From positions 1,292,707 through 1,356,706 of the forward strand of contig VZQC01008059.1 in the NCBI GenBank assembly GCA_009823505.1: a DNA stretch of 64,000 bases, given 5' to 3'. Both the position numbers and the translations under genes were made by a program. Source of the stretch: Rhizomys pruinosus. Taxonomy: Eukaryota > Chordata > Mammalia > Rodentia > Spalacidae. The notes beneath the pieces are model-generated. The model was given only the letters and a program-made list of their open reading frames with translations, did no database searches and was not told the origin of the DNA. Of the stretch, positions 32,883 to 46,079 are shown in pieces. Within the stretch, counting starts at the first letter, position 1. Every line of letters begins with the position of its first letter.

Positions 32883-34101
32883 TACATGGGTATATGTAAA
32901 TATGTGCAAACTGTATACATAAAAGTAAAAAAGTAATTAAATGCAATAAAATGCAAAACAATGAAAGAATGCTACAGGAAAAGTAAAGCACTCTGGGGGA
33001 AAACTCAAGATTCACTTGGTTGTGGGAAAACACCTGCTATTTCCATTTCCAAACTTTGTCAGAACATAAAGGATGTAAACAATTTCTACTGAATATTAAA
33101 ACTGGGGTTGCTAGCAAATCAGTTTAGATATCAGTGCTAACATTCCATTAAATAATATGGGAGAACACAACTGATGTTATTCCTAGGAACACCTATGACT
33201 TTATGCTCTATATGGGACATGGAATGCTTTTGGTAAGAATTTAGAATAAAATTCTGGTATCATATACACATAAATGTTACTCTCTGAGCTGTGAGCAAAT
33301 ATCTCCTCAATCCAAAAAGAACCCAAATGGCAGATCATCCTAGTCTTTATTGCTGAACCAAGGTGTTTCTTCTAGGGTTTTAGGAGAGTGTGGAGAGCTC
33401 TCTGACAGCTACATCCTTGGAGAGCACTCTTCAGCAAGGGTGACCGTTTCCATAAAGAAAAAAAATGCTGGAACTCCCTGAACAAATTGTAGGGAGCTCA
33501 GTTTAACAGCCTTTTCTGTCCATTAATTGTTTACTGTTTCTACAACTGTGAGGACTAAACTTTGCAAATCTTGTAAATTTCTGAACTTCCTGAACCTGGT
33601 AAATAGGATTTATATCCTAAAGTCTGTAAGTCTTTTAGGTATGGAGGTTTCTTATTTTCCCATGTTTATAATATTCTTCCTCCTCAAAGAAGGATATTTT
33701 TTGAGATAAGTTAACTTCAGCTTGTATGTAAATCACCATGTAAATCACGCCAGGATGACCTGCCTCTACCTTCCATGTGCCTGGATTAAAGGCAAATGAC
33801 ACCATAGCAGGATCAAGGCGGAATGCTTTTATTCAGAGAAAATGTATATACAACATTACTTTACACCTGCAGTGTGCTGAAATGTAGGATTCTGTACTAT
33901 CTATGAGTGTAATGTTGATTTTGACCTGGAAATATCTTTTTTTCTGTAATGTTATCTCCAGAGAGATTATCAAGCCATAATGCAAAAGGAGGAAAAGATT
34001 TCATACATGAAAAACAGTCAGAAATTTAATTTTAAAAAGAGTTGTAACTAAAATATTCATATTTTAACAACATATTCAATGAAATTGCAAATATTTTGCA
34101 A
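32883..34101. other. OR 3' flank, no gene
   Basis: Paralog of 9700-11087 and 54410-55623. It holds an old truncated B1 at about 33750-33815. No gene seen. Confidence 0.55.
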
Positions 34102-35055
34102 TTAATTGGCTAAGCCTATTGAAAATTTTGCTTTCCCAACAACCTTCTTGAATGCACTCTTGACTTCCTTGTTCCTTAGACTGTAGACCAGAGGGTTCAG
34201 CATAGGGATGACCATGGTATAGAACACAGAGGCCAGTTTATCAGTGTCCATGGAGTGACTGGAGCTGGGCTGCAAGTACATGAAGAAGAATGTCCCATAG
34301 GAGATGGAGACAGTAGTGAGATGTGATGCACACGTGGAGAAAGCTTTATTCCTGCCCTCAGCTGAGCGCATCCTCAGGATGGCAATGAAAATAAAGACAT
34401 AAGAGCTCATGACAAGCAGCAGAGTGAAAACAATGTTGAACGGTGCCAGTATAAATATTATAACTTCATTAGTGTAGATGTCAGAGCAAGAAAGAGCCAG
34501 CAGTGGGGGAATGTCACAGAAAAAGTGACGAATGACATTGGAATGACAGAAGGAGAGATGGAAAGTGAAGGAAACATGGACAAAGCATTGTGAGAGTCCA
34601 TTGATATAGGAACCAGCAATGAGCAGGACACACACTGTAGGTGTCATGGTGGTGGTGTAATGCAGGGGTTTACACACTGCTGCATGGCGGTCAAAGGCCA
34701 TTGAGGACAGGAGGAAACATTCAATAATAGCAAAGGCTACAAAGAAGAACATCTGGGCAGCACACCCATTGTAGGATATAAACTTATCCCCTGTTAGAAA
34801 CATTTCCAGTACCTTGGGAGTGACAGCTGAGGAATAAATACAGTCCACCAGGGAGAGGTTACTGAGGAAAAAGTACATGGGAGTGTGGAGTCTGGAGTCC
34901 AGCAGAATCAACATGATCATCCCAAGGTTCCCAACCAAAGTGATGATGTAAATGAGAGTGAAGATTATAAACAAAGGGATTTGTAGATCTGTGGCATCTG
35001 TTAACCCCACAAAAATAAATTCCGTCACCTCTGAAATATTCTCCATCAAATGCAT
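34102..35055 (-). CDS. Olfactory receptor, OR5B-like, intact
   Basis: Paralog of the OR at 11088-12041, with the same 317-codon length and all class II landmarks: NIS at 6-8, GN in TM1, [12 protein letters not shown], Cys98, DRH at 122-124, [10 protein letters not shown] and [12 protein letters not shown]. About 24 residues differ, several in TM1, TM4 and TM5 (for example Ser205 to Pro and Pro176 to Arg). No stop or frameshift. The acceptor TTCCTCCTTGTCCTAG lies 20 bp upstream. The Met at codon 4 may be the true start. Orientation and surroundings match unit 1. Ligand unknown. Confidence 0.95.
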   Translation of the reverse strand: MHLMENISEVTEFIFVGLTDATDLQIPLFIIFTLIYIITLVGNLGMIMLILLDSRLHTPMYFFLSNLSLVDCIYSSAVTPKVLEMFLTGDKFISYNGCAAQMFFFVAFAIIECFLLSSMAFDRHAAVCKPLHYTTTMTPTVCVLLIAGSYINGLSQCFVHVSFTFHLSFCHSNVIRHFFCDIPPLLALSCSDIYTNEVIIFILAPFNIVFTLLLVMSSYVFIFIAILRMRSAEGRNKAFSTCASHLTTVSISYGTFFFMYLQPSSSHSMDTDKLASVFYTMVIPMLNPLVYSLRNKEVKSAFKKVVGKAKFSIGLAN

Positions 35056-35074
35056 TAGATATTATGATGGCAAC

Positions 35075-35098
35075 CTAGGACAAGGAGGAAATGAAAAA
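35075..35098 (-). promoter_or_regulatory. Predicted splice acceptor before OR exon
   Basis: Minus-strand TTTCATTTCCTCCTTGTCCTAG-type tract ending at 35075, paralogous to 12061. Confidence 0.6.
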
Positions 35099-35350
35099 TT
35101 ATGCTAGGTACTCCTCTAGGAAAATTAAAGCATGACCAAGTTCTCCTCCTCTTGTGTCAGCTTTATGTCTAGTGTGCAGCTGAGTAGGTGAAGGCTGTAT
35201 GAGATAATTTATCTAGGAATGCTACAGATGGGCACTGGAACCTCTTTGTTTCCACTGATGGTCCCTATTATAACTCTATGGTTTAGTTCAGTTTCTCTGG
35301 CACATAATTTACTTATTTCAGTAATCCACATGGGGCTGAGATATATATAT

Positions 35351-35397
<47 letters not shown>

Positions 35398-35799
35398 TAG
35401 ATATATCTTGTTGATATTTATGCATGTCATGCAACATATCTTATTCATTATTGGAAACTCATCCCGTAGTTGTACCCCTTCCCCACAGGATTTCATACAT
35501 TCTGTCATATATTTTAAATCTGATCAAGTCATGTTTGGGTTCCTAGGTCTTTCAAAGTTTGATTTCATCCGTGGATGCCTAGTCATCCAATGTAGCAGCC
35601 CTCCCTTACCCAGCAGTAATCTGCTCTGAATAGTTCTTCCACTAGGCTTGGGGATTCTTATCCACTTCCCTGCTTTTTTGCCAAATTTTGTCTGGTTAGA
35701 ATGCTTTGTTTTAAAAATATTATATGAATTATTCTATGTGAATGAGTGTATAATCTTCAGTTATGTAAGTGCACCAAGGTTGCACTAGGACTGCAGAGT
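35095..35799. other. OR 5' flank
   Basis: Paralog of 12083-12734. It contains a GATA microsatellite (35341-35406). No second gene seen. Confidence 0.5.
35341..35406. repeat. (GATA)n microsatellite
   Basis: About 13 GATA units between TA runs. Unit 1 has only a short TA run at the same place (12334-12344). Confidence 0.95.
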
Positions 35800-35937
35800 T
35801 GAGAAGAAGGGATCTGCTTCCCCTGGAACTGGAGTTACAGATTGTTTTAGCCACTATGCAGGTGCTGGGAATTGAATTCCTGTCCTCTGAAAGAGTAGCA
35901 AGTGTTCTTAACCACTGAGCAATTTCTCCAGCGCCAA
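35800..35937 (-). repeat. Old B2-type SINE
   Basis: Paralog of 12735-12882. Confidence 0.83.
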
Positions 35938-36973
35938 AGTTGTATTTTAAAATTTATTCTATATTTTACAAACACACTTGTCTATACTGTGCATCAACTT
36001 TACTCAAATATAGTTTAACACAGGGACTAATGGTGATATTTTGCTGCATGTTAATGACAAAGCCTTTCCAAAACTTTCCCCATCTCTGATTGTTGTAGCA
36101 ATATCCATATGCTAGCTCTAGGTATGCAGGTTTTAGGGTGTTCTTCTATCACTGCTAAGAGTTTTTCTTCTAATTATTAAAAGTTCTTAATTGGATTTTC
36201 CCTCTTAAAATCTTGAACTAGATGGGTAACTGCAAAATGTATGTGTCACATTGCTAGTCTTAGCTGGATATACTTCACCATGTGAAAAGAAAAGTGATAA
36301 TTTTTCTTTTTTTAATTGAAATTTTGTGATTTACATACAATACAATTTACTGGTATTTACATCCCTTTCCCAAGCCCTACCTGGCTCTGTCCACTGCAGT
36401 CTGGCTGACCTACGAAGAGTCCCATGCTTGGAAGAGTCCGTTTTTCTGCCTCCAGCAGCTTTCTGGTTGTACAGTTCCCTGAGGTTGCTTTGGAGTTTCT
36501 TACCCTCTTCTTCATGTCTATACTCGGATTGTTTTTCTGGTTTTAGGTCTCATGAGAGGTTTTTTTTCAATGGACTAACAAAGTTTTAACTACTTTCTTT
36601 TCATGTCATGATCGTCATTTTTCACAGAAGCTTATATTTTCCATCTCCTACCATCACATAGCATATGCCTTTTCTTTTCAGGGACACTAGGGCAAAGCAA
36701 AAATTTACTCCTGCTCTCCCTAGAGATGCTGTGCTCTCAACCAAGCTGCATTTCAGAATTCCTAGTTGTACTCATTTCCATGTGGAGCAGGTGACATCTG
36801 ATTGCAGTTCTGGCTACAGCATAAGAGTGACTCTCAACCTGAGAGTCACTTTTGACTAAGAAACTTGAGCATAGTTATTTTTTCTGTATTAGTAATGCCT
36901 TATATTCAAGACAGAGATAATGCAGCCACATTTTTAAAAATTAGTCAAGGTGGAAACTACCTTTCCTTTCACT
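35938..36973. other. Unit backbone without genes
   Basis: Paralog of 12883-14078 without the B1 insertion. No gene seen. Confidence 0.5.
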
Positions 36974-37956
36974 CATAGACATTACCTTCTCTTATGTGAC
37001 AAAGTATATGTAAATTCTGGCAATTATAGAATGTACTAACATTTAAAATCAAGTACAGAGATACATTACTTTCCTCGCCTTATCTCATCATTTCCTAAAA
37101 TTTTCAGTGTTCAGTTCATAGTACTAATCTCTAAAAATTGATGTTCCTACTGAAAAATGACATATTTGACATCGTCAAATATATAGTGAAGGTCCAACCA
37201 TCTCTGAACTAAAAATACAGAGCTATAATCTGTGCATTTCTAATTCTATAGAGAATTCTAAAGATAAGGAAATTAGATTAGTGCATTTTACAACTCTCAC
37301 CAGAGAATCTTCTTTCTGCAGCTGATGGCGATTTACAGAGTTCCATTGCTATTCGAAGTACACAGAAAAAGATTGCAGAATCTTCTCCCTTGAATGGGAA
37401 TCTATATCCCAAACTTTCCTCCCAACGTACAGGAATCATTGCATAAAATGGGCTGGAAAGATTGAAATTCAGAGTCAATGTGGTAGATCAATACAGAGAA
37501 CCCGTTTTATTTGGTCACTAGAGTGGTTGCACATGGGAATCCATAATGTTTGTATGAACATGCACAAAACCTATGCAATCCCCCAAAAGACAAAAACACA
37601 GCAAGTAGAGGGAATGCACACAGGATGCCTCAACCCTGGGTGAGGAAATTTAGGAATCAATAACTGCTGAGAGAGTGAGTTTTCCTTAGGGGTGTGACAT
37701 ATGGAAGGTCGACCAGACACCAAGAAATAGATTCAGAGTATTTGGGTAATATTTATTAGACTGTATATGCCTTTAAAAATAGACAAAAATGATAGAGGAT
37801 ACGTAATAGACTGGGGGGAATATGAATGTGACTAAAATACATTGCGTGGAATTCTGTAGAGTAGAAGCATCTACACTGCATTCAGTGGTCCTTCCTGTGA
37901 AAATCTGGATGCTGTGGTGAACCCAGGAGGAGAAGAAGGCTAGTAAAAATATATCT
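36974..37956. other. Unit backbone without genes
   Basis: Paralog of 209-1530, with the GAAA/TA repeats and following 300 bp deleted near 37770. No gene seen. Confidence 0.5.
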
Positions 37957-38090
37957 GTGGCTGGGTGTGGTGGTACACGCCTTTATCCTAGCACTTGGGA
38001 GGCAGAGGCAGGTGGCAAGTCCAGCCTAGTCTACAGAGTGAGCTCCAGGACAGCTGGGACTAAAGGGAGACCCTGTCTAAAAAATAAAAG
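37957..38090 (+). repeat. B1 SINE
   Basis: Paralog of 1533-1706, with a small internal deletion in the GTGAGTTCAAGG region. Confidence 0.88.
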
Positions 38091-38097
38091 AAAAAAT

Positions 38098-38134
38098 ATA
38101 TATATACACATAAATACATACATACATACATACA

Positions 38135-38163
<29 letters not shown>
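38098..38163. repeat. (TACA)n microsatellite
   Basis: About 15 TACA units on the B1 tail, where unit 1 has pure TA. Confidence 0.95.
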
Positions 38164-38164
<1 letters not shown>

Positions 38165-38165
<1 letters not shown>

Positions 38166-40149
38166 CTGTGGCTTAGCTGTTGAAGTTTTCTAGGCGATAA
38201 TTTTACTAGCTGTTTACATTTACAAAATAAAGGAGTTTGCACATTGTATTCCATTTACAATTCTCACTGGCTATTGTTTTATGTATTATAATACTTACTG
38301 TGGTCTGAGTAGTAGAAAAATTGCAGTAAAATGGAGGAGTGTGAGATCTTACAAAGACAGAGCATGTACCCAAAGTCCACATCCAGGAAAGCATCTTGTG
38401 GAGCACCTGTGGAGCTCTGCTTTTAACAGAATGCTGGCTTATGCTCTGGCCAATATGAAAACAGAGAAGGTGAGGCTGCACCTGCCTCCTGGGAAGCAGT
38501 GTAAGTGAGCGGCTGTCTCCAGAGGCTGCTGATCCTACATTGCTCCCTTATGTGATCACAATGGAGAGTAGAGGGGGAGTGTTTGCACATTATCTGGAAG
38601 CACTTCTGAGAACATTAGGGAATATAAGCTTAGAGGATAGAAACCCTAATTATCAATCATATTAGCTGTGCAAGAGCCAGGTTAAGCCGCAAAATTTAAA
38701 AACCTTATAAAATCTCTACTTGGGTCAACCTCAGAACATATACAAACTTTCTAACATGCAGATTTTTCTCAAGCCATATAAGATGGCTCCAGGATATTTT
38801 ATTTTTCCATTTTATTTTTTGTAAAGTAGATGTGCATTTTCTGAATAAATATAATATATATATATATATATATACATATATCTGATTTAGGTTCATGTTT
38901 TCCCTGTTTTATTTAAAATATATTCCAACATATAAAATTTTGTATATACAATATACTGTATATATGATATAGAAACCATTATGCACATAAAGATAATCTG
39001 TATACCCCTCACATTAAAATTGTGATTATTTTATAAGGACACTCGAAATCTATCTCTTAGTTATTTAAATGATTCAATATGACATTTACAGCTATAGTCA
39101 TACTACTCTATAACAGGATTGAAATTAAAGAGCAGGGACAATTTATTTTTCTGTGTAAAATTAAACGATTATAGCCATTTGTTTTTTTTCTGATCCTAAA
39201 GCCCAGAGTGGAACTGTCTCCCTACAAATTCAATTGAAGGAGCATAGGATATCTTTAGGTCAGCTCTGTTCCAGTTACTTACACTTCCATTCTAGGCAGC
39301 CTACTTCCATGTCCTTGTCCAAAGTAAGCTCTTTTGCAGGCTACCTCTGGCGGAATTTCAAAATCATACCCTTCTCCTACCCAATCAGTTTTCTGCTATG
39401 ATATCAATGAACCCACTAAAAACACACCTCTTATCCAGTTCATAGAGGGAAAGTCCCAACTACTACCAGATTACCCACCCACCTTGTGGGGAGTCTGTCT
39501 CTTTGTGTGCTATGTGAAATACTATTTGTGCTTCCATACAAACTTGGCTGTGTGCTATGACCGCTGATTTCTCATTTTGAAATTCTTTACCTGGTGAAGA
39601 AATGTTCCAGAGCAAAGACTCTAGGAGGCCTAACATTGAAGTAGAGATATAGCTTTGAGCTGGTTGGGCATGTTGGCCCTATTTTAAATACAAATACTGA
39701 CACCTGTTAGAATGTGCCCTTCCCCAAGTAATTTGATAGAATGTGCCCTTCCCCAAGTAATTTGCACTAGGAATTCTAGGATAAACTTTTTAAACAATAA
39801 AAAGTATGCATGTCTCTCTTTGGAGAATGAAAATGAGGAAACAAAATGTACGTATGGAACTGAAAAAGATGTGTATTCTGTATCAAGAGATCAACATGTT
39901 TAAGAATTATTATTTCCTCATTGACTAAGTATACTGTGAGATCAAAATAAAGGTGTTCAGATTTCTTTTATTTCCCATCTTTCTCTAAAACATTGGAATT
40001 AGGAGATCCATGAAATAGGTCTACCAAATGGATAAGAGAAGGGTCACATGTCACTCTGATCAGCAGTATGGAAAGTCTGTGTTCAACACATCAGTTGTAT
40101 CTCCTTCTACCAGTGGGTCTGCGGAAGTCACATGTACATGTTACAAGGT
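38165..40149. other. Unit backbone without genes
   Basis: Paralog of 1755-3689, with a (TA)n at 38849-38880. It shows the empty ERV site (about 39205-39222) and the empty MaLR-like site (about 39660-39675). No gene seen. Confidence 0.55.
39709..39766 (+). repeat. 29-bp tandem duplication
   Basis: Same duplication as 3245-3302; absent from unit 2. Confidence 0.95.
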
Positions 40150-40308
40150 GATATGGGTGGTGGGGTGAGTAGTGGTGTCACATGCCTTAAATCCCAGCAC
40201 TTCGGAGGCAGAAGCAGACAGCCGTCAGGGAGTTCAGAGCCGGCCTGGTCTACATAGTGAGTTCCAGGCCAAATGAGGTTCAAGAGTGACCCTGTTTAAA
40301 AAAAATTA
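40150..40308 (+). repeat. Old B1 SINE
   Basis: Paralog of 3690-3850; its A-tail was the target of the B2 at 40310. Confidence 0.88.
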
Positions 40309-40309
40309 A

Positions 40310-40561
40310 GGGCTGGAGAGATGGTCTAGCGGTTAAGAGTGCCGACCACTCTTACATAGAACACAGGTTCGATCCCCAGCACCCACATGGTGGCTGAGAA
40401 TCGTCTGAAATTCCAATTCCAGGAGAACTCCAGTTCCAGGGGAATCCGACACCCTCTTCTGACCTCCACGGCATTGCATGACACGGGTGCACAAACTTGC
40501 ATGCAGACAATACATTTATACACATACAAAAATAAATAAAATGAAATTTTTTAAAAAAGTA
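40310..40561 (+). repeat. B2 SINE with 12-bp target duplication, unit 3 only
   Basis: Young B2 with the doubled 17-bp segment (about 40408-40441). It is flanked by AAAAAAAATTAA at 40298-40309 and 40562-40573, within the tail of the old B1. Confidence 0.95.
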
Positions 40562-40573
40562 AAAAAAAATTAA

Positions 40574-41504
40574 AAGCAAAGTGCTACAGGTGATAAAGCG
40601 ATAAAGTTTCCTTGGGTCTGGGCATTTGAGTTGAACACTGCATTTCCAAGTCAATAAGGCTGAGAAACTGAGCTAAGGGGAATTCTAGACAATAGGGACT
40701 TCTTTGCCCTCTTAACTAAGAAAACTAATGCCTGAGAATTGTGCTTGCAGCCATCTTATATCTAAACAGCTTTGACTAGCCCATCTGAAAGGAACTTCTA
40801 AAATGCCTCCAACCTGCCTTAAAAGATAAACACTATTAGGGAAAAGTTGGAATTAACTGAGATCCCTAGGCAGTGCAAGAATAGAGTGCTGAGCACATCT
40901 AAAAAGTACTGACTCACTCCACCAAATGTGGAAATCTCTTCCACAAATGGGAACAGGAAAGCAGGATGCTCAGTTTTCAAAGAACAAAAGATGTACCAAC
41001 TTCTCACAATGAATACATGTAACAATACAAATGGATAAAGACATGAACATAGACTCAAATTCATACAACTCTAGACAATAATAACGTAAAATTCCTTGGT
41101 ATCAGTGTTTCAAGTGCTGAAATAAATATGACTCCAATAAGAACAAATTAAGTTGAAATATACATGAGAAGTATGTCAAACTAAAAAGCGTCAGCACAAA
41201 ATAGGAAAACAGAATAAAAAGAAAACCTATGAAACAGAGAAAGGATCTGGAAATGAGATCTCTGATAAAGAGTTAATACTCACTCCTAAACTTCAAGATA
41301 AATTATAGAAGGAGTACGTGTTCATAGAGAGAGGAGTAGATGAAGAAATCATAGAATACTCATACCACGGAATATTTTTAATCTGTCAAAAGGAAGAAAT
41401 TCCATTCTATGTGTCAGTAGAAGTATACCTAGAAACTATTGTCCTTGGTGAAATTAGTCAAGCAATTGCAAAGTACTGACCTAATAGCAAGTTTAATCTT
41501 GGTA
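40574..41504. other. Unit backbone without genes
   Basis: Paralog of 3852-4784. No gene seen. Confidence 0.5.
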
Positions 41505-41965
41505 TAAGAAGTTCTTCATTGGCTTGTTGGCTTTTTTCAGGTTTACTCTTTTGAGTTCTGTGATTATTCTGGATAGTAGATGTCTGTCAGGTATAAATTT
41601 GGTAGATGTCTTCCTAATTCTGTAGGTTGCCTTTTCACTGGAATGATGGTGTCTTCTGAGGTGGAAAATTTTGGAGTTGCCTGAGGTCCTTTTTCTCAAT
41701 TGTTGCTCTTCATGCCTGTGCTGTCTGGGACCTGGTCAAAAAGTGCTTTCCTGTACCTGAAAGTTCCAATGATTTCCCTACTTTCTTCTCCATCAGATTC
41801 GAGGAATCTGGGCTTATGTTGGGCCATTGATAACATTCAGAGTTGAGGTTTGTTCAAGGAGAGAGATAGGGATCTGGCTTCATTCTTGTACACATAGCTA
41901 TCCAGTTTGATTAGTAGCATTTGTTGAACATGGTATCTGTTTTTCATTGGGTATTTGTGGCTCCT
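41505..41965 (-). repeat. Old L1 fragment, inverted
   Basis: Paralog of 4785-5232. Confidence 0.72.
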
Positions 41966-41974
41966 TTCTCAAAA

Positions 41975-43500
41975 ATCTGCAGAATGAAATTAGCCCCAGA
42001 TCCAGCTCCAAGCACAAAAATCACCCCCCCCAGTGGATCAAAGAACTCAATGTGAAATAGCAAAACTGTTAGAAGAAGAAACAGTGAATTTCCCATAAGA
42101 CATAGGTACAGGAAGGACTTTCTTTTTTCTATTTTATATTATTCCAAAATATGCATATATACATTCCACACATAAGTCAAAATTACAAATTCTGAAAATA
42201 AACTATAGGTAGATTCCTAAACACATTTAGAGATTCACATTTTAACAGTAAATTTGCATGCAGGTATAAAGATGTGTGACTTTACATATTTTTTAGAGGA
42301 GAGTGTGAACACAGTCCCCCACTACCACAAATTATGCAGTCGAGTTTCTCTAATTTGGTAGAATCACAGAGGTCAGCACACCCGAAGTGCAATGGATGAG
42401 ACTTGCCCTGGGAAAATTACATTCATGATTATGGTATCTTCCCTGCCGAGTAAGTACAAGGAAGGCCTTTCTAATTTTGACTTTACATACAAGAATTAAG
42501 GCCAATAACTTATAATTAAGACATCAATAAACTCAAAAGCTTCTGTACAGCAGAGGAAACAACAAATTGAGTTACAAGGAAGCACACAAAGTTTTAAACA
42601 ATGTTTGCAAGCTGTACATCACATTGAAGATTAATTTCCAGACTCTACAAATAATAGAAAAGACAAAGAATCAAGTAAACATATGATCAAATTAAAAAGT
42701 CGGCTATAGATATGAATGGACAATTCTCAAAAGAAGACAAAAAGAATGCTAGGAAATACCATATACTCCACTCAAAATCCTTATTAGTTAGGGAAATACA
42801 AATCAAAGGTTTAAACTTGCCCCATTCAGAATGGCTAAGATCAAGAAAACAAATGGTATCACAACCTAGGGAAGATGGGAGTCAAGGACAAAATTCATTC
42901 ACCACTTGTGGGATTAAAAGCTAGTACAGCCACTGTAGAAATCAGTACATAAAACTCTTCAAGAAAACAGAAATAGATTGAACACAGGACCTGGCTATGC
43001 CCCTCCTTGACTGACTTTCTTGTTAAAGTGGTACTTGCTCAGCCATGTTTGTTGCTGTTCTAATCACAACAGCTAGGAAATAAAAACAAACTAAATGTGC
43101 CTCAGTGTATAAAGGGATAATTAAAATATAGTACATGTACTTGAAATCGTGGTGGTACTATGGAGTTTGTCTGAGAAGTAAAAAAGTATGAAATCATGAA
43201 ATGTGCAGGTACATATATGGAACTAGAAGGTGTTTTACTAAATGAGGTAACCTAGACTCAGAAAAACACAGATACTCAGATGTGAATTTATATCCTGTTA
43301 TAAGTGCAGGAGCTAGGAAAATGGAATGAAACTGGGGAGAGGGGATGGAAAAGAAGGAGATTGATAGAGGGGCATAGTAGGACGCAGGACTTATCAAGGT
43401 GAAATGGAGAAAATTGGGAGTACCTTAATTGAGGAAGGAGAAGGGAGGCATATCCAGGGGCAGAGTAAGAAAAAGAAATGTAAAATAAGTGAGAAAAACA
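41975..43500 (+). repeat. Old L1 3' part
   Basis: Paralog of 5233-6900. Confidence 0.72.
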
Positions 43501-43539
43501 GAAGGGACATAATTTAATAGGCTGACAAAGATACACTCA

Positions 43540-45400
43540 TTATATAAATGTGAGTGCTATGTATAGCTGATGGCAATATCATGAAAGCTACAATTTTCAT
43601 TAAACTTCCCTTTCATTTCTTGGTCAGGGTAGTCCAAGAGTCTCCAGAAATAATACAGGCTATTGCACCAAGAGCAATAAGTCAAGAGAAGGAAATTAAT
43701 GGAGTACTAATTGGAAAAGAAGGGGTCAAACTATCCGTTTTTATATATGACATCAGAATATATCTAAGGGACAACAAAAAAATCCACCAGAAAATTCCTA
43801 GAAATAATTAACAATTTCAGTAAATTGGCAGGTTACAAATTTAATCTAGAAAAACCAGTAGCCTTTTCATAAGTTAATAACAAGCAACTGGAGAAGGAAT
43901 ATGGAGAAAACTTCTCAGTCACAATAACCTAAAAAGCAAAATGTCCCAGAACAAACCTGACCAAAAACATTAAATGTGTCTACAATGAAAAAGTCAAATC
44001 CTTGAAGAAGAAAATTGAAGAAGATACCAGAAGATGGAAGGAACTCTCAGGACCACGGAAGGAAGAATTAATATAGTAAAAATTATCATCTTAACCAAAG
44101 TAATATATAGATTCTTTGCAATTCCAATCAAACTCCTTATGATGACTTTCTTCACAGAATATTAGAAAAAAATCCTAAAATACATATGGAAAAACAAAAG
44201 ACTCCAGAGAGCCAAAGCAACCCCCTGAGCAAAAGGAGCAATGAAGGGGGGGATTACTGTATGAGAAGTCAAACTATACTACAGGGCTATAGTCATAAAA
44301 ACAGCATGGTGCTGGCACACAGACCAGTAGGTCAGTAGAACAAAATTGGAGGTCTAAACTTAAAGTACATCCAATCCAGCCACCTCATATTTGAAAAATG
44401 GACCAAGATTATTCAATGGTGGAAAGGCAGTATCTTGAGAAAATGTTGCTGTCAAAACTATATCACCACTTGTAAAAGAATGGAACTAAATCCTTACCTT
44501 TCATCTTGTACAAATTCAACTCCAAATGGATCAAAGACCTCAAAGACCTGAAGCTCTGAAAATGTTAAAAGGAAACATTGGCAGTAAACTACAAGATATG
44601 GGTGTAGGAAAAGACTTTCTCAATCAGACAACAGTTGCAAAGGAAATAAGATCAACAATCTACAGGTAGAAACTCATTAAACTAAAAAACTACTATACAG
44701 CAAAAGAACAAAGAAGCAAAGAGAAAACCCACAGAGTGGGAGGAAATCTTCACCAATGACACATCTGACAAAGGTTTAACATCCAGAGTATATAAACCAC
44801 TCAAAAAACAAAGGACCAAGAAAACAAGATGGAGTAAGATCTGTACAGAGACTTCTCAAATGAAGAATAAAAACGGCTGAGAAACATCTTAAAACGTGTT
44901 CAACATTGTTAGTAATTAAGGAAATGAAAAGTAAATTACTTTAAGATTTCATCTTATCCAAGTAATCCTGGCAATGATCAAGAAAACAAATGATACCAAA
45001 TTCTGGAGAGCTTGTGGGAAAAAGGAAATGCTCACTCTCTTGGTGGGAATGCAAACTCATGCAAACCCTATGGAAAGCAGTGTGGAGAACTCTTAAAACA
45101 CTCTACAGGGAGACCCTGTCTCAGAAACACCAAAAAAATAGACTCAAAATGAACCTACCATTTGATCCAGTCATGCCACTCCTGAGTATATACCCACAAG
45201 ACTCATCCTATTGTAGAGATATGTGCACAACTTTTTTTATTGCAGTTCACTTCACAACAGCAAAGAGCTAGGCAGAATGCATGAAATAATGTGGGTAGGC
45301 TATGTAGGGTGCAGTTAGGGGATGGTTGTAAATATAATTAAGATGTATTGTATGAAATGCTCAAAAATTCAATAAAAACATGCATTGACTAAAAATGTCA
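43540..45400 (+). repeat. Old L1 fragment (RT to 3' end)
   Basis: Paralog of 6940-8766, without the unit 2 deletion. Confidence 0.83.
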
Positions 45401-45426
45401 TATAAAATCTAAAGAAGCATGTCTCT

Positions 45427-45715
45427 AGTTGTGGGCCGGCTCCTGAGGCGCAGGCAGGAGGCCATAAGTCACTCAGGAAGGTACTTTTGGGGGTGTACTG
45501 TCTCAGGGGTGGCTGGAAGAGGGTCTTGACTCTGAGCCCTCTTGCAGGGGGGGGGAGAGTCCCTATCTTGGTGGGACCACGCTTTGCCTTTGCAGCATGA
45601 CCAGAGGGTCAGGTTTGGGTTTAATCTGGTCCCTCAGCAGCTTTGTGTGGGCTGCCTCCTGAGGCACAGGCAGGAGGCTGTAAGTCACTCAGGCAGGTAC
45701 TGGGGTGCAGGCTAG
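45427..45715 (+). promoter_or_regulatory. L1 5' UTR monomers, ~215-bp period
   Basis: GTTGTGGGCCGGCTCCTGAGG at 45428 and GTGTGGGCTGCCTCCTGAGG at about 45645, with an expanded G-run (45547-45556) in the first monomer. The tether GGGGTGCAGGCTAGGTCAGGC follows. Confidence 0.85.
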
Positions 45716-46079
45716 GTCAGGCATACACCCACCCCCGCCAACAGGAATTGGTGAGAATCCAAATGGACTTTCTTTTGGAGAACCTTCAGAACAGGAAGAG
45801 AAGAGTGACTTAGGCTTCCAATATCCAATATATAAACAAAATTGAAATCCAGAAACCTAGACAAGTCAATACTCCATAAACAAGGAGGAGGAAAGAAAAA
45901 GAAAAAAAGCATCCGAAGGAGGCAAACAAAACCATCTCCTAACATAGTGAAAAGACATTTGTGATTTGAACCACAAAACGGAAACCCACATGCCAGGGAC
46001 ACAATGAAGAGACAACATGGGAAAGGCACAGGATAATCCCGCACCAGGCTCTACCAAACATGGAGGAGATAGCTACAAT

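Larger units (their letters stand above)
14079..36973. repeat. Segmental duplication unit 2 (~22.9 kb)
   Basis: Collinear with unit 1 but enlarged by a B2 (16406), an ERV (16978), a MaLR-like element (19590), a B2-B1 pair (23126) and an L1 (26359). It has lost about 1.1 kb of an old L1 at about 25990-26010 (compare 44000-45070 in unit 3). It has also lost about 2.4 kb between the L1 3' region and the OR 3' flank (junction at about 32882). It holds the second intact OR gene. Confidence 0.85.
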
